A stretch of 64,000 bases of DNA from Pseudomonas libanensis (GTDB lineage Bacteria > Pseudomonadota > Gammaproteobacteria > Pseudomonadales > Pseudomonadaceae), in NCBI RefSeq assembly GCF_001439685.1, contig NZ_JYLH01000013.1:160882-224881 (forward strand), written 5' to 3'. The notes beneath the pieces are model-generated. The model had not been told where the DNA came from and ran no database searches. It was given only the letters and a program-made list of their open reading frames with translations. Made by a program: the position numbers and the translations under genes. This document shows positions 7,097 through 15,077 of this stretch, piece by piece (positions within the stretch are counted from its first letter, which is position 1; every line of letters begins with the position of its first letter).

Positions 7097-8230
7097 TTAC
7101 CCCCCGTTACGCTGAGGGCCATAGGTGATTAACCGCAAGATTTTTTCTAAAGGGGCCTGGCCCGCGTACTTAGCTATCAGACCAGTGAGGGTCATTGAGA
7201 TGAGCGCTATGCCTACAGCAAGAGGTATCAACGCGAGGTTGCCAAGCTCACCGAAGAAGCCAAGCCCATACCCACCGAAAAACACGCCTGCAATGATCCC
7301 TTGAAGTACATAGGCAGTGAGAGAGTTTCGACCTGCTGCAACCAGAACATCTGGCAAGTTGGCCCATGTGCCGCATCGCAACAGCACGTTGATGTAGACA
7401 GCTGACATTAAAGGAGCGCCTATTGCGAAAGATAAAAGCCCCATTAGCTCTACAAGATCACCTTCTTTAGGCGCTAGCGCGAAAGCGAGATTTGTCAGGA
7501 CTGCTAGTAACAGCAATAAAGGGGCAATACGCATGAGTTGTTTTTGCTCTCGATTCCCAGGCTCAAAGAAATCTGCTTTCGCAGCTGCCAGGCCCAAGAG
7601 GATTGCACCAAAGGCTAATGGCCCTTGAAATAGAATTAGAAAACCGAACGTTCCTGGCCATTCGAAAATTCTTGTGAGCGTGGCACCTACAAAGTCGTCA
7701 TCCAACGCATGATTAACAGGTGTAGTCGGGTAGATCGAAAGAAGAACCGCCAGGACAACTAAGGTTACAAGCTCTAAACCGACCATGCTCATCGCCGTTT
7801 TTATAAGCGTGCGAGGTGCACAGTTCCGAAATGGCCAAAGTAAACATCCAAGAAAGGCATAGAGCAACAATATATCGCCGGGAAAAACCAGAGCCGCATG
7901 CAGGCAGCCAAAGATTGCTAAACCGATGAGCCTTCTGAAATAGCGCCCTTTGAATTGCACACCGGCCCTCGCCGCAGATTGGATTTGAATATGCACGCCC
8001 CATCCAAAAATGAATGAGAAAATCAGGAAAAACTTTCCTTGGAACAAGAACTCGATCAAGAACGCCGCGACGCGGTCACCGTGGGCATCGGGAATGCCGA
8101 TTGCCTGCGCCGGCGGTAGCGCAAGAAACGGCAGGTTAACTACGCAGATACCGACTAAGGCGGCGGTACGGATCAGGTCAACTGACGTGTTCCTGGGTGG
8201 CTTGTTCATCGTCATCATCGTCTTGTGCAT
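7097..8230 (-). CDS. DUF418 family membrane protein (YeiB-like)
   Basis: 377 residues with about nine to ten hydrophobic segments. The N-terminal SVDLIRTAALVGICVVNLPFL and the C-terminal block GRNSLTAYVLQGIIAGVFFGG...LEKILRLITYG are the two hallmarks of DUF418 inner-membrane proteins. Biochemical function is unknown for the family. Several in-frame ATGs lie close together (MHKTMMTMNK), so the exact start is uncertain. None has a strong ribosome site. Two palindromic operators lie directly upstream, one ending only a few bases from the start codon, so expression is probably repressed by a TetR-type protein. Confidence 0.85.
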   Translation of the reverse strand: MHKTMMTMNKPPRNTSVDLIRTAALVGICVVNLPFLALPPAQAIGIPDAHGDRVAAFLIEFLFQGKFFLIFSFIFGWGVHIQIQSAARAGVQFKGRYFRRLIGLAIFGCLHAALVFPGDILLLYAFLGCLLWPFRNCAPRTLIKTAMSMVGLELVTLVVLAVLLSIYPTTPVNHALDDDFVGATLTRIFEWPGTFGFLILFQGPLAFGAILLGLAAAKADFFEPGNREQKQLMRIAPLLLLLAVLTNLAFALAPKEGDLVELMGLLSFAIGAPLMSAVYINVLLRCGTWANLPDVLVAAGRNSLTAYVLQGIIAGVFFGGYGLGFFGELGNLALIPLAVGIALISMTLTGLIAKYAGQAPLEKILRLITYGPQRNGG

Positions 8231-8233
8231 TTA

Positions 8234-8276
8234 TTGAGCGACTGCTCAAAAACAATGATATTGAGCGGTCGCTCAA
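8234..8276. promoter_or_regulatory. Tandem palindromic operators (TetR-like)
   Basis: Two 16-bp palindromes, TTGAGCGACTGCTCAA (8234-8249) and TTGAGCGGTCGCTCAA (8261-8276), share TTGAGC/GCTCAA half-sites with centres 27 bp apart. Their form is typical of TetR-family operators. The first covers the ribosome-binding region of the DUF418 gene. Confidence 0.75.
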
Positions 8277-8292
8277 TTCGTCAAGAGATTTA

Positions 8293-8397
8293 ATGGCAGG
8301 ATCAGAGAGAGGAGTAAGGGGCTACACGCGGCGACAGCTAGAATGGTCACCGAGCGCGCAGGAATGGAAACCGGTGGGCTTTAAAAAAATGATGTGA
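8293..8397 (+). pseudogene. Possible remnant of a divergent regulator gene (34 codons)
   Basis: A short ORF starting ATG after AAGAGA, placed where the divergent TetR-type regulator would be expected relative to the operators. It encodes only MAGSERGVRGYTRRQLE followed by 17 unrelated-looking residues. It may be the stump of a deleted regulator or a chance ORF. The protein itself is not recognised. Confidence 0.2.
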
Positions 8398-8471
8398 AGC
8401 GCTGACGGCTGCATATCAGACAGGTGGGGCGGTTTTTCTGCAAGCTTGCAGCTTCGCCCTCAATTCACAGG

Positions 8472-8516
8472 CAAAAAAAAACCCGGAAATCCTCACTTAC
8501 GTGGGCCTTCCGGATT
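8472..8516 (-). terminator. Terminator of the tRNA-Lys transcript
   Basis: On the minus strand AATCCGGAA pairs with TTCCGGGTT (one G-U pair), followed by nine T residues. It lies 18 bases past the tRNA 3' end. Confidence 0.75.
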
Positions 8517-8533
8517 TTCTAAACCGCCAAAAA

Positions 8534-8609
8534 TGGTGGGTCGTGTGGGATTCGAACCTACGACCAATTGGTTAAAAGCCAACTGCTCTACCAACTGAGC
8601 TAACGACCC
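8534..8609 (-). tRNA. tRNA-Lys (anticodon TTT)
   Basis: 76-base cloverleaf: acceptor GGGTCGT/ACGACCC, D-loop AGCTCAGTTGGTAGAGC, anticodon loop CTTTTAA, T-arm GGTTCGAATCC, encoded CCA at 8534-8536. The 3' end faces the accessory block at 2-8 kb. The syntenic tRNA-Lys of P. aeruginosa is a known island integration site. Confidence 0.97.
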
Positions 8610-8626
8610 GCTGTGTGGTGGCGCGT

Positions 8627-8654
8627 ATAATACTGATTTCTAAGGATTATTCAA
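8627..8654 (-). promoter_or_regulatory. tRNA-Lys promoter
   Basis: TTGAAT (8649-8654), a 16-base spacer and TATTAT (8627-8632), then a GC-rich discriminator (ACGCGCC) typical of stringently controlled stable-RNA promoters. Confidence 0.7.
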
Positions 8655-8732
8655 CACCTTATTTGAAATAAATCAGAAAAAACGCATTTGAACGGTAATT
8701 CGGTCGGTAGAACGCCTCTCGCAGCAGCCGGA

Positions 8733-9380
8733 TCAGCGCCCCGGCTCGTCGTTCCACAGGTACTTATGCAGCTGCAATTGCAGGCGCACCGGCAGGTTGT
8801 CTGCCACGACCCAGTCAGCCAGGTCGCGAGCGTTGAGGTCGTGGTGGCTTGGCGAGAACAGCACCTCGCCCGCACGACGATCCAGGCCGTACTGGATCAG
8901 CTTGGAGCTGGCCCAGTCGTAATCGTCACGGGAACAGATCACGAACTTGACTTGATCATTGGCCGTCAGCAGGTCCATGTTCGCGTACAGGTTGCGATGC
9001 GCTTCCTTGGAGCCTGGCGTCTTGAGGTCGACCACCCGGCTTACACGCGGATCTACAGCGGAAATGTCCAGGGCGCCACTGGTTTCCAGTGAGACCTCGT
9101 AACCGGCGTCACACAACTGCTTGAGCAAGGGAATGGCATTGGGTTGCGCCAGTGGCTCACCGCCCGTCACACAGACGTAGCGCGGCCGGTAGCTGGCAAC
9201 CTGTTCCAGGATGTCGTCGAGGGTGCGCACGGTGCCGCCACTGAAGGCGTAGGCGCTGTCACAGTATTGGCAACGCAATGGGCAGCCGGTCAACCGTACA
9301 AATACGGTGGGCAGGCCAGCAGTGCGCGTTTCACCCTGCAACGAGTAAAAGACTTCGGTAATACGTAATGTGTCTTGCAT
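8733..9380 (-). CDS. queE: 7-carboxy-7-deazaguanine synthase QueE
   Basis: 215-residue radical-SAM enzyme that converts carboxy-tetrahydropterin to 7-carboxy-7-deazaguanine in queuosine biosynthesis. The iron-sulfur motif CPLRCQYC, the N-terminal FYSLQGET and the SAM-site TGGEP are present. The ATG giving MQDTLRITEV is chosen over a GTG three codons earlier. The gene follows cpoB beyond a terminator. In most pseudomonads queC follows queE directly before tRNA-Lys. Here only 123 bases without a gene separate queE from the tRNA, so queC is absent from this locus. Confidence 0.95.
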   Translation of the reverse strand: MQDTLRITEVFYSLQGETRTAGLPTVFVRLTGCPLRCQYCDSAYAFSGGTVRTLDDILEQVASYRPRYVCVTGGEPLAQPNAIPLLKQLCDAGYEVSLETSGALDISAVDPRVSRVVDLKTPGSKEAHRNLYANMDLLTANDQVKFVICSRDDYDWASSKLIQYGLDRRAGEVLFSPSHHDLNARDLADWVVADNLPVRLQLQLHKYLWNDEPGR

Positions 9381-9496
9381 AGTCGCCACGGGCGTAACAG
9401 CTAAACAGGCTGTCCGCCTCCGTCAGGCACTTCAAGGGATTGCGCCAACGCGTCAACCCCAGGAAGCGTATTTCATAAAAGGGCGTGGATTCTAAC

Positions 9497-9527
9497 GAAA
9501 AAACCCGCGCCAGGCGCGGGTTTCTTC
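9497..9527 (-). terminator. Terminator of the tol-pal-cpoB operon
   Basis: AACCCGCGCC pairs with GGCGCGGGTT (9502-9522) around a one-base loop centre, followed on the minus strand by TTTTCG. It separates cpoB from queE. Confidence 0.8.
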
Positions 9528-9545
9528 TCAACGGGAAAGATGCGC

Positions 9546-10376
9546 TTACAAGCGCTGCAGATCCCGCTGGGCCAACTGGGCGGCGGACGTCCCCGGATAT
9601 TGGGCAACCACCTGTTGCAGAATGCCTTTGACCTTGTCGGTATGACCCAGGCGGCGTTCTACGTCAGCAAGCTTGTACAGCGAATCCGGCACCTTGGCGT
9701 GCTTGGGGTACAGTTGGCTGACCTTGGCGAAAGCCTGGCCTGCCCCCTGCAAATCACCCTTTGCCAGGTTGACCTCGCCCAACCAGTACTGGGCATTGCC
9801 CGCGTACTGGCTGTTGGGGTACTTGCGCAGGAATGCGGTAAAGGCCTGGCTGGCCTTATCGAAATCCTTGGCCTTGATCAGGTCGAAGGCTGCATCGTAA
9901 TACAGTTTTTCCTTCGCCGGATCACCCGGTTCACTGCTGGCAGCAGGGGCGGCAGCTGCGGCCCCCGCTGCTGCGCCACCGGCAGCAGCGCTTGGCGCGC
10001 CACCGGCAGAAGAATTATCAGGAGTAGCGGCAGGTGCAACACCGGCTCCAATACGACGATCAAGATCCTGGTAACGCTCCAGGCCTTCTTGCTTCAGCTG
10101 GTTCACCTGGTTCTGCAGTACTTCAATGGCGCCTTGTTGCTGGGCCAATTGATCCTGCATGCGTTGCAGCTGGTTGAACAGTTCGCCCTGTGCCGAGGGA
10201 GCGGACGTAGCCGCTCCCCCCGCATAGGCGCCGTTCGTGCCATAACCCGCTGGCGGATAACTGCTCCCGCTATTGTTATAGCCTGAGTTGCTATCCGTTA
10301 CAGGAACCGCAGCCCACACCGCAAGCGGTGCGAAGCTGAGAGCCAATACAGTCAGAGCACGACGGCACGTTCGCAT
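9546..10376 (-). CDS. cpoB: Cell division coordinator CpoB (YbgF)
   Basis: 276-residue periplasmic protein that couples peptidoglycan synthesis by PBP1B to Tol-driven outer-membrane constriction. Signal peptide cleaved after about residue 22 (AVWA). A coiled-coil trimerisation helix at ~65-108 (LFNQLQRMQDQLAQQQGAI) is followed by an Ala/Gly/Pro-rich linker (~115-150). TPR repeats occupy ~153-276 (KLYYDAAFDLIKAKDFDKA, YPNSQYAGNAQYWLGEV, KLADVERRLG). It is the last gene of the tol operon, six bases after pal. Confidence 0.95.
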   Translation of the reverse strand: MRTCRRALTVLALSFAPLAVWAAVPVTDSNSGYNNSGSSYPPAGYGTNGAYAGGAATSAPSAQGELFNQLQRMQDQLAQQQGAIEVLQNQVNQLKQEGLERYQDLDRRIGAGVAPAATPDNSSAGGAPSAAAGGAAAGAAAAAPAASSEPGDPAKEKLYYDAAFDLIKAKDFDKASQAFTAFLRKYPNSQYAGNAQYWLGEVNLAKGDLQGAGQAFAKVSQLYPKHAKVPDSLYKLADVERRLGHTDKVKGILQQVVAQYPGTSAAQLAQRDLQRL

Positions 10377-10382
10377 GACGAA

Positions 10383-10883
10383 TTACTTACGCAGTTCGAC
10401 GCGACGGTTCTGAGCCCAGGACTGCTCGTCGTGGCCAGTAGCAACTGGACGCTCTTTACCGTAGGAAACCAGTTCCAGTTGGCCTGGAGCAACACCTTGC
10501 AGTACCAGGTAGCGCTGAACGGCTTTCGCACGACGCTCGCCCAGTGCCATGTTGTACTCGCGAGTACCACGTTCGTCGGTGTTACCTTCCAGAACAACGC
10601 GAGCGCCGTTAGCTTTCAGGTCCTTGGCGTGAACGTCCAGAGCGCGCATGGCTTCTGGTTTCAGGTCCGAACTGTCGTATTCGAAGTAGAAAGTGGTGAT
10701 AGCGCGCAGAGCCGCTTCTTCGCTCAGGGAGCCGTCGACCGCACCAGTGTTGGCGCCGTAACCAGCGTTTGGATCAACAGCTGCGCCTTCACCGGCATTG
10801 TCGCCGCCTTTAGAGGAGCAACCAACGGCTACGGACAGAGCCAGAGCCAGAGCAGCAAACTTACCAAACTTCAGCATTTCCAT
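10383..10883 (-). CDS. pal: Peptidoglycan-associated lipoprotein Pal (OprL)
   Basis: 166 residues. Lipoprotein signal with lipobox VAVGC at Cys22, so it is anchored in the outer membrane. C-terminal OmpA-like domain (~65-166) binds meso-diaminopimelate: FYFEYDSSDLKPEA, LEGNTDERGTREYNMALGERRA and NRRVELRK are the family motifs. AGGAG lies 7 bases before the ATG. It works with TolB as the outer-membrane end of the Tol-Pal machine. Confidence 0.97.
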   Translation of the reverse strand: MEMLKFGKFAALALALSVAVGCSSKGGDNAGEGAAVDPNAGYGANTGAVDGSLSEEAALRAITTFYFEYDSSDLKPEAMRALDVHAKDLKANGARVVLEGNTDERGTREYNMALGERRAKAVQRYLVLQGVAPGQLELVSYGKERPVATGHDEQSWAQNRRVELRK

Positions 10884-10938
10884 CGTGAAACTCCTAATGA
10901 ACCCCAGTGTGTTAAGTACTTCTTTTTGTAGCGCCGCG

Positions 10939-12240
10939 TCAGTTCAGGTAAGGGGACCAGGATGGTTCTCTGACTTCGCCTTGTGCGGTAGGAAGTGGGA
11001 GCCTTACGCGTCCATTAATGGACACGAGCATCAAGACTCCCCGGCCCTGCTGGCGGGTGGCGTAGATTACCATGGTGCCGTTGGGCGCAACAGTGGCTGA
11101 CTCATCAAGGTTGGTATCTGTAAGGATTTTTACGGTTCCGCGCTGCAAATCCTGGGCCGCAACCCGGAAATTAGTGAAACCATCCTGACGGTGAATCATC
11201 ACCAACGTCTTTTCATCGGCCGAAAGCTTGGGGTTGGCGTTGTAGTTACCAATAAAGGTCACACGTTCTGCGCCGCCACCGTTCACATTTGCCTTGTAGA
11301 CCTGAGGCTTGCCGCCACGGTCGGAGGTGAAGTAGATGGTCGAACCATCCTTGCCCCAGAACGGTTCGGTGTTGATGCCCGGGCCGCTGGTCACACGCGA
11401 GAGCTGACGCGAGGCCATGTTCATCACGTAGATATCCGGGTTGCCGTCCTTGGACAGCACGAAAGCCAGGCGCGAGCCATCCGGCGACCAGGCTGGCGCA
11501 CCGTTGAGGCCTTCGAAGTTGGTGATCTGCTCACGACGACCCGTATCAATGTGCTGCACGAAGATACGCGGGCGACGCTGTTCGAACGATACGTAGGCAA
11601 TACGCTTGCCGTCCGGCGCGAAGCGCGGCGACAGGATGGGCTCACGGGACTGCAACAAGGTCACTGCACGTGCACCGTCGTAGTCCGAACGTTGCAAGGT
11701 GTAGCGGGTGTTGTCTACGGAGAAACGCTCAGCCGTCACATACAGCAGGCGCGTCGAAAACGCCCCTTTGATGCCGGTGAGCTTTTCAAACGACTGGTCC
11801 GAAATGTAGTGGGCCATGTCGCGCAGTTGTTCGGCAGTACCCGATACGCTGCCGGTCAAGACCTGCTGCTCGGTGGCCACGTTGAACAACGTGTACTGGA
11901 TCTGCAGGCGACCGCCGGCCGGCGTGATGCTGCCGACCATCAGGTACTGGGCACCGACGGCCTTCCAGTCACGGAAGATGACTTCGCTGGCCTGGGTGGG
12001 CTGGCTGATCATGTTGCCTTTTGGAATCGGCGCGTAGTAACCGGAGTTACGCAGGTCGTCGCTGACAATCTGGGCCATGTCGTCCGGCAGCACGCTGCCG
12101 CCCTGCCAACCGAAAGGCACGACTGCAATCGGGGTGGCCCGATCACTGCCGCTGGTTACCAGGATGTTCTTTTCATCCGCCGCCGCTATCCCTGCCATAC
12201 AGCAAATAACGACAAGCATTCCTCGAAGAAGGTTTCTCAC
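10939..12240 (-). CDS. tolB: Tol-Pal system periplasmic protein TolB
   Basis: 433 residues. Sec signal peptide (cleavage after AGIAA, ~21), an N-terminal alpha/beta domain (~25-165) and a six-bladed beta-propeller with repeated PDG / W-SPDG elements (APDGKRIAYVSFEQ, WSPDGSRLAFVLSKDGNPDIYVMN, WGKDGSTIYFTSDRGG). It binds Pal and is released by TolA under proton-motive force. Its start overlaps the end of tolA by four bases, so translation is coupled. The expected length matches the family. Confidence 0.97.
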   Translation of the reverse strand: MRNLLRGMLVVICCMAGIAAADEKNILVTSGSDRATPIAVVPFGWQGGSVLPDDMAQIVSDDLRNSGYYAPIPKGNMISQPTQASEVIFRDWKAVGAQYLMVGSITPAGGRLQIQYTLFNVATEQQVLTGSVSGTAEQLRDMAHYISDQSFEKLTGIKGAFSTRLLYVTAERFSVDNTRYTLQRSDYDGARAVTLLQSREPILSPRFAPDGKRIAYVSFEQRRPRIFVQHIDTGRREQITNFEGLNGAPAWSPDGSRLAFVLSKDGNPDIYVMNMASRQLSRVTSGPGINTEPFWGKDGSTIYFTSDRGGKPQVYKANVNGGGAERVTFIGNYNANPKLSADEKTLVMIHRQDGFTNFRVAAQDLQRGTVKILTDTNLDESATVAPNGTMVIYATRQQGRGVLMLVSINGRVRLPLPTAQGEVREPSWSPYLN

Positions 12241-13310
12241 AAGGCTAGATCCTCAGGTGTGAATGTCATCTTGAATGAACGATAGGGAGCGAAGTCACTT
12301 GGTTTCATTCCCTGCATCTCGGTCAACCGGCCAATATTCTTGACTGCGGCGACCGCCGAACTGTCGAACGAACCGTCACCACTGGACTTGGCCACGCTGA
12401 CCGAAGTCACCGTACCGTCCGGCAACATGCCGATCTGCAGCACTACTGTCATGCCTTTGCGTGCCGAAGGTGGACGTGTCCAGCCTTCCGCTGCCCGCGC
12501 CCGAATCAGGTCGTCGAAACTGCCCGCGACTTCATCGCCACGCTCATCGGCCAAGGCTTGCTGACGCTGCGGCGTGTCGGAAAGCAAATCTGCCAGGGCC
12601 TGGGCCTTTTTCTCTTCGGCGGATTTGCGCGCTGCTTCCTGGGCCTTTTTCTTGGAGGCGTCGGCGGCAGCTTTCTTCTTCGCTTCGTCGGCGACTTTCT
12701 TCTTCGCCTCGTCTGCTTCAGCTTTTTTCTTGGCGTCTTCGGCGGCTTTCTTCTTCGCGTCTTCGACGATCTTTTTCTTGGCTTCTTCAGCGGCCTTTTT
12801 CTTGGCCTCTTCTTCGGCAGCCTTTTTGGCTTCTTCTTCCGACTTCTTCTTGGCTATATCAGCCAATTGTTTCTCTTCGGCCTTTTTGGCTTCGGCAGCT
12901 TTCTCGGCTTTCTTGGCTTCATCAGCCTTTTTCGCCTCGTCGGCCTTCTTCGCTTCGTCAGCCTTTTTCGATTCCTCGGCCTTTTGAGCCGCCTCTTCTT
13001 TCTTTTGTTCCGCAGCAGCCTTCACCGCTTCCTGCTCGACCTTCTTCTGTTCCATCTGCTCGACTTCAGTCTGGCGCGCGGCCGACTTCTGGGCCTCACC
13101 CGCAATCTTCTGATTGGTCTGGGTGGTGGCCTGGCTTTTCGATTTCAGCTGATACAGGGTCGCCTGCACGATCGGCTTGGCTGGCGGCAGGTCCGGGGTC
13201 ATGGCAAAGCTGACAAACAGCATGCCGAACACCAGCACGTGCAGGGCAATTGCCCACACGCCAGGCCAGAAGTAGCTTTCCGAGGCGGACGGCTCTCGCT
13301 GTTGCTGCAT
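12237..13310 (-). CDS. tolA: Tol-Pal system protein TolA
   Basis: 357 residues. One membrane helix at about 17-38, then a long Lys/Ala/Glu-rich helix (~75-245) built of EAKKADEAKKA-type repeats that spans the periplasm. The globular C-terminal domain (~260-357) contacts TolB, Pal and phage or colicin proteins (GMTVVLQIGMLPDGTVTSVSV). It transmits energy from TolQR to the outer membrane. It overlaps tolR by one base and tolB by four. Confidence 0.97.
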   Translation of the reverse strand: MQQQREPSASESYFWPGVWAIALHVLVFGMLFVSFAMTPDLPPAKPIVQATLYQLKSKSQATTQTNQKIAGEAQKSAARQTEVEQMEQKKVEQEAVKAAAEQKKEEAAQKAEESKKADEAKKADEAKKADEAKKAEKAAEAKKAEEKQLADIAKKKSEEEAKKAAEEEAKKKAAEEAKKKIVEDAKKKAAEDAKKKAEADEAKKKVADEAKKKAAADASKKKAQEAARKSAEEKKAQALADLLSDTPQRQQALADERGDEVAGSFDDLIRARAAEGWTRPPSARKGMTVVLQIGMLPDGTVTSVSVAKSSGDGSFDSSAVAAVKNIGRLTEMQGMKPSDFAPYRSFKMTFTPEDLAL

Positions 13311-13771
13311 CAGGGCGCCTCGGTAATCAAGCCAACGTTACCGACGCCGGCCTTCTGCAGCCCGCCCATGGCGCCCATGACGGAACCGTAGTCGACCGAT
13401 TTGTCACCGCGGATGAACACCTGGGTGTGCTTGCCGCCTTCGTTGCCGGAGCGAATGATCTTGGTCACCGCATCGGTCATCGCCGGCAAGGTCAGGGCCT
13501 TGTCCTGCTGCTTCTGGGTGTCGACTTCGCTGCCAAGGTTCCAGTAGTAGGTCTTGTCAGCCTTGATCGAAATGGTCAGGACCTGAGTGTTGTTGTCCTG
13601 CGGCAAGGCTTCACTGGAAACCTTGGGCAGATCAACCTTCACACCCTGGTTGAGCATCGGCGCGGTCACCATGAAGATCACCAGCAGCACCAGCATCACG
13701 TCGATGTAGGGCACTACGTTCATCTCGGCGACCGGCTTGCGCTTTTTGCGAGCTCGAGCGATTAAAGCCAT
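13310..13771 (-). CDS. tolR: Tol-Pal system protein TolR
   Basis: 153 residues of the ExbD/TolR family. The single N-terminal membrane helix holds the conserved proton-path Asp in VVPYIDVMLVLLVIFMVTAPM, and a periplasmic domain follows. The ATG has AGGTAA upstream and starts 14 bases after tolQ. With TolQ it forms the proton-driven motor of the Tol system. Confidence 0.97.
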   Translation of the reverse strand: MALIARARKKRKPVAEMNVVPYIDVMLVLLVIFMVTAPMLNQGVKVDLPKVSSEALPQDNNTQVLTISIKADKTYYWNLGSEVDTQKQQDKALTLPAMTDAVTKIIRSGNEGGKHTQVFIRGDKSVDYGSVMGAMGGLQKAGVGNVGLITEAP

Positions 13772-13785
13772 TGGGAATTACCTGC

Positions 13786-14481
13786 TTATTCTTCGCTGGT
13801 GTGCACTTTACGGTGCAGGATCGCCTGGAACTCATCGGCGAAGGTGTAGTAACGGCCGATCAAGGTTTCGCTGGTTGCAGCAAAACGGTTGTAGGCGATT
13901 ACTGCGGGGATCGCGGCGAACAGGCCGATCGCGGTGGCGATCAGGGCTTCGGCAATACCCGGGGCCACGGTGGCCAGTGTGGCTTGCTGGGCCTGGGCCA
14001 GGCCGCGGAAGGAGTTCATGATCCCCCACACGGTACCGAACAGGCCGATGTACGGGCTGACGGAACCTACGGTGGCGAGGTACGGCAGGCCTTGCTCGAG
14101 CTTTTCTTCCTCACGGGAGATGGCCACGCGCATGGCACGGGCCACACCTTCCATCACGGCTTCCGGGTCAACCCCAGGCTGCTGGCGCAGACGCGAGAAT
14201 TCCTTGAAGCCGGCGCGGAAGATCTGCTCGACGCCTGAATCCGGGTCCGGGTTGCTGCCGGCCTGGCGATACAGCTTGGACAGGTCGATACCCGACCAGA
14301 AGCGCTCTTCAAAGCTCTCCAGGGCACGTCGACCGGCGCGCAGCATGTTGCTGCGCTGAAAAATCATGACCCAAGAGGTAACCGATGCGGCTACCAGGGT
14401 CAGCATGACCAGTTGAACCACGACACTGGCATTGCTGACCAGGCTCCACATGGAGGAATGGTCGACGACGGTAGGTTCCAC
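13786..14481 (-). CDS. tolQ: Tol-Pal system protein TolQ
   Basis: 231 residues of the MotA/TolQ/ExbB family with three membrane helices (~16-40, ~138-160, ~172-195). The GTG start is set by AGGAG seven bases upstream. The family stretch YIGLFGTVWGIMNSF and the following ATVAPGIAEALIATAIGLFAAIPAV helices are present. It begins one base after ybgC. Confidence 0.97.
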   Translation of the reverse strand: MEPTVVDHSSMWSLVSNASVVVQLVMLTLVAASVTSWVMIFQRSNMLRAGRRALESFEERFWSGIDLSKLYRQAGSNPDPDSGVEQIFRAGFKEFSRLRQQPGVDPEAVMEGVARAMRVAISREEEKLEQGLPYLATVGSVSPYIGLFGTVWGIMNSFRGLAQAQQATLATVAPGIAEALIATAIGLFAAIPAVIAYNRFAATSETLIGRYYTFADEFQAILHRKVHTSEE

Positions 14482-14482
14482 G

Positions 14483-14938
14483 CTAAATCTCCTGCTTTGA
14501 TTGTTGACCCGCGCCGCTCACGGCAGCAAAGGCCGCACGTAGAGTTTCGGGAATGGCCCGAGGTTTCAAGCTGTTGGTGCGCACACACGCCACCAGGAAC
14601 TGCCCCTCGCAGAGCAGCGTTGCATCCGTGGCCCGCCTGACCTGCTGCTTGAAGCGCAGGCTGGCACGGTTCAATTCGATGACTTCAGCGCTGACCAGCA
14701 ACTCGTCGTCCAGTCGCGCCGGTGCGTGGTAACGCGCCTCGCTGGAATGCACGACGAATAACAGGTCCTCCCCGGCAAGCTGGGATTGGGCAAAGCCCAG
14801 CTCCCGTAGCCGCTCGGTGCGAGCCCGTTCCATGAACTTGAGGTAGTTGACGTAATAAACGATGCCGCCGGCATCGGTGTCCTCGTAATAAACGCGACAG
14901 CGATGTGCGAACGACTGATCCCCGTTTTGCGCGCGCAT
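14483..14938 (-). CDS. ybgC: Acyl-CoA thioesterase YbgC
   Basis: 151-residue hot-dog-fold thioesterase associated with the Tol-Pal cluster. The motif YYEDTDAGGIVYYVNYLKFMERARTE carries the catalytic Asp and is diagnostic of the YbgC/FadM group. In E. coli the enzyme acts on acyl-CoA or acyl-ACP and contacts phospholipid enzymes. It is the first gene of the ybgC-tolQRAB-pal-cpoB run. The ~140-base gap to ruvB upstream probably holds the operon promoter. Confidence 0.95.
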   Translation of the reverse strand: MRAQNGDQSFAHRCRVYYEDTDAGGIVYYVNYLKFMERARTERLRELGFAQSQLAGEDLLFVVHSSEARYHAPARLDDELLVSAEVIELNRASLRFKQQVRRATDATLLCEGQFLVACVRTNSLKPRAIPETLRAAFAAVSGAGQQSKQEI

Positions 14939-15077
14939 ACTCTAGTGCTTACTCCTCAGGTTGCCAATTGGCTGGGCAACTGTTTTTTCAATACCTGAAA
15001 ACATTTCCACTGCCTGAATGACGACACCAGACACTGGGACAGCACAAACTTCAGATAAATCGTCTGGCCTGACCTTT

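Noticed and set aside
12700..13050. Tandem DNA repeats rich in CTTCTTCGC
   Set aside because: They encode the Lys/Ala-rich helix of TolA and are explained by that protein, not by a satellite or CRISPR array.
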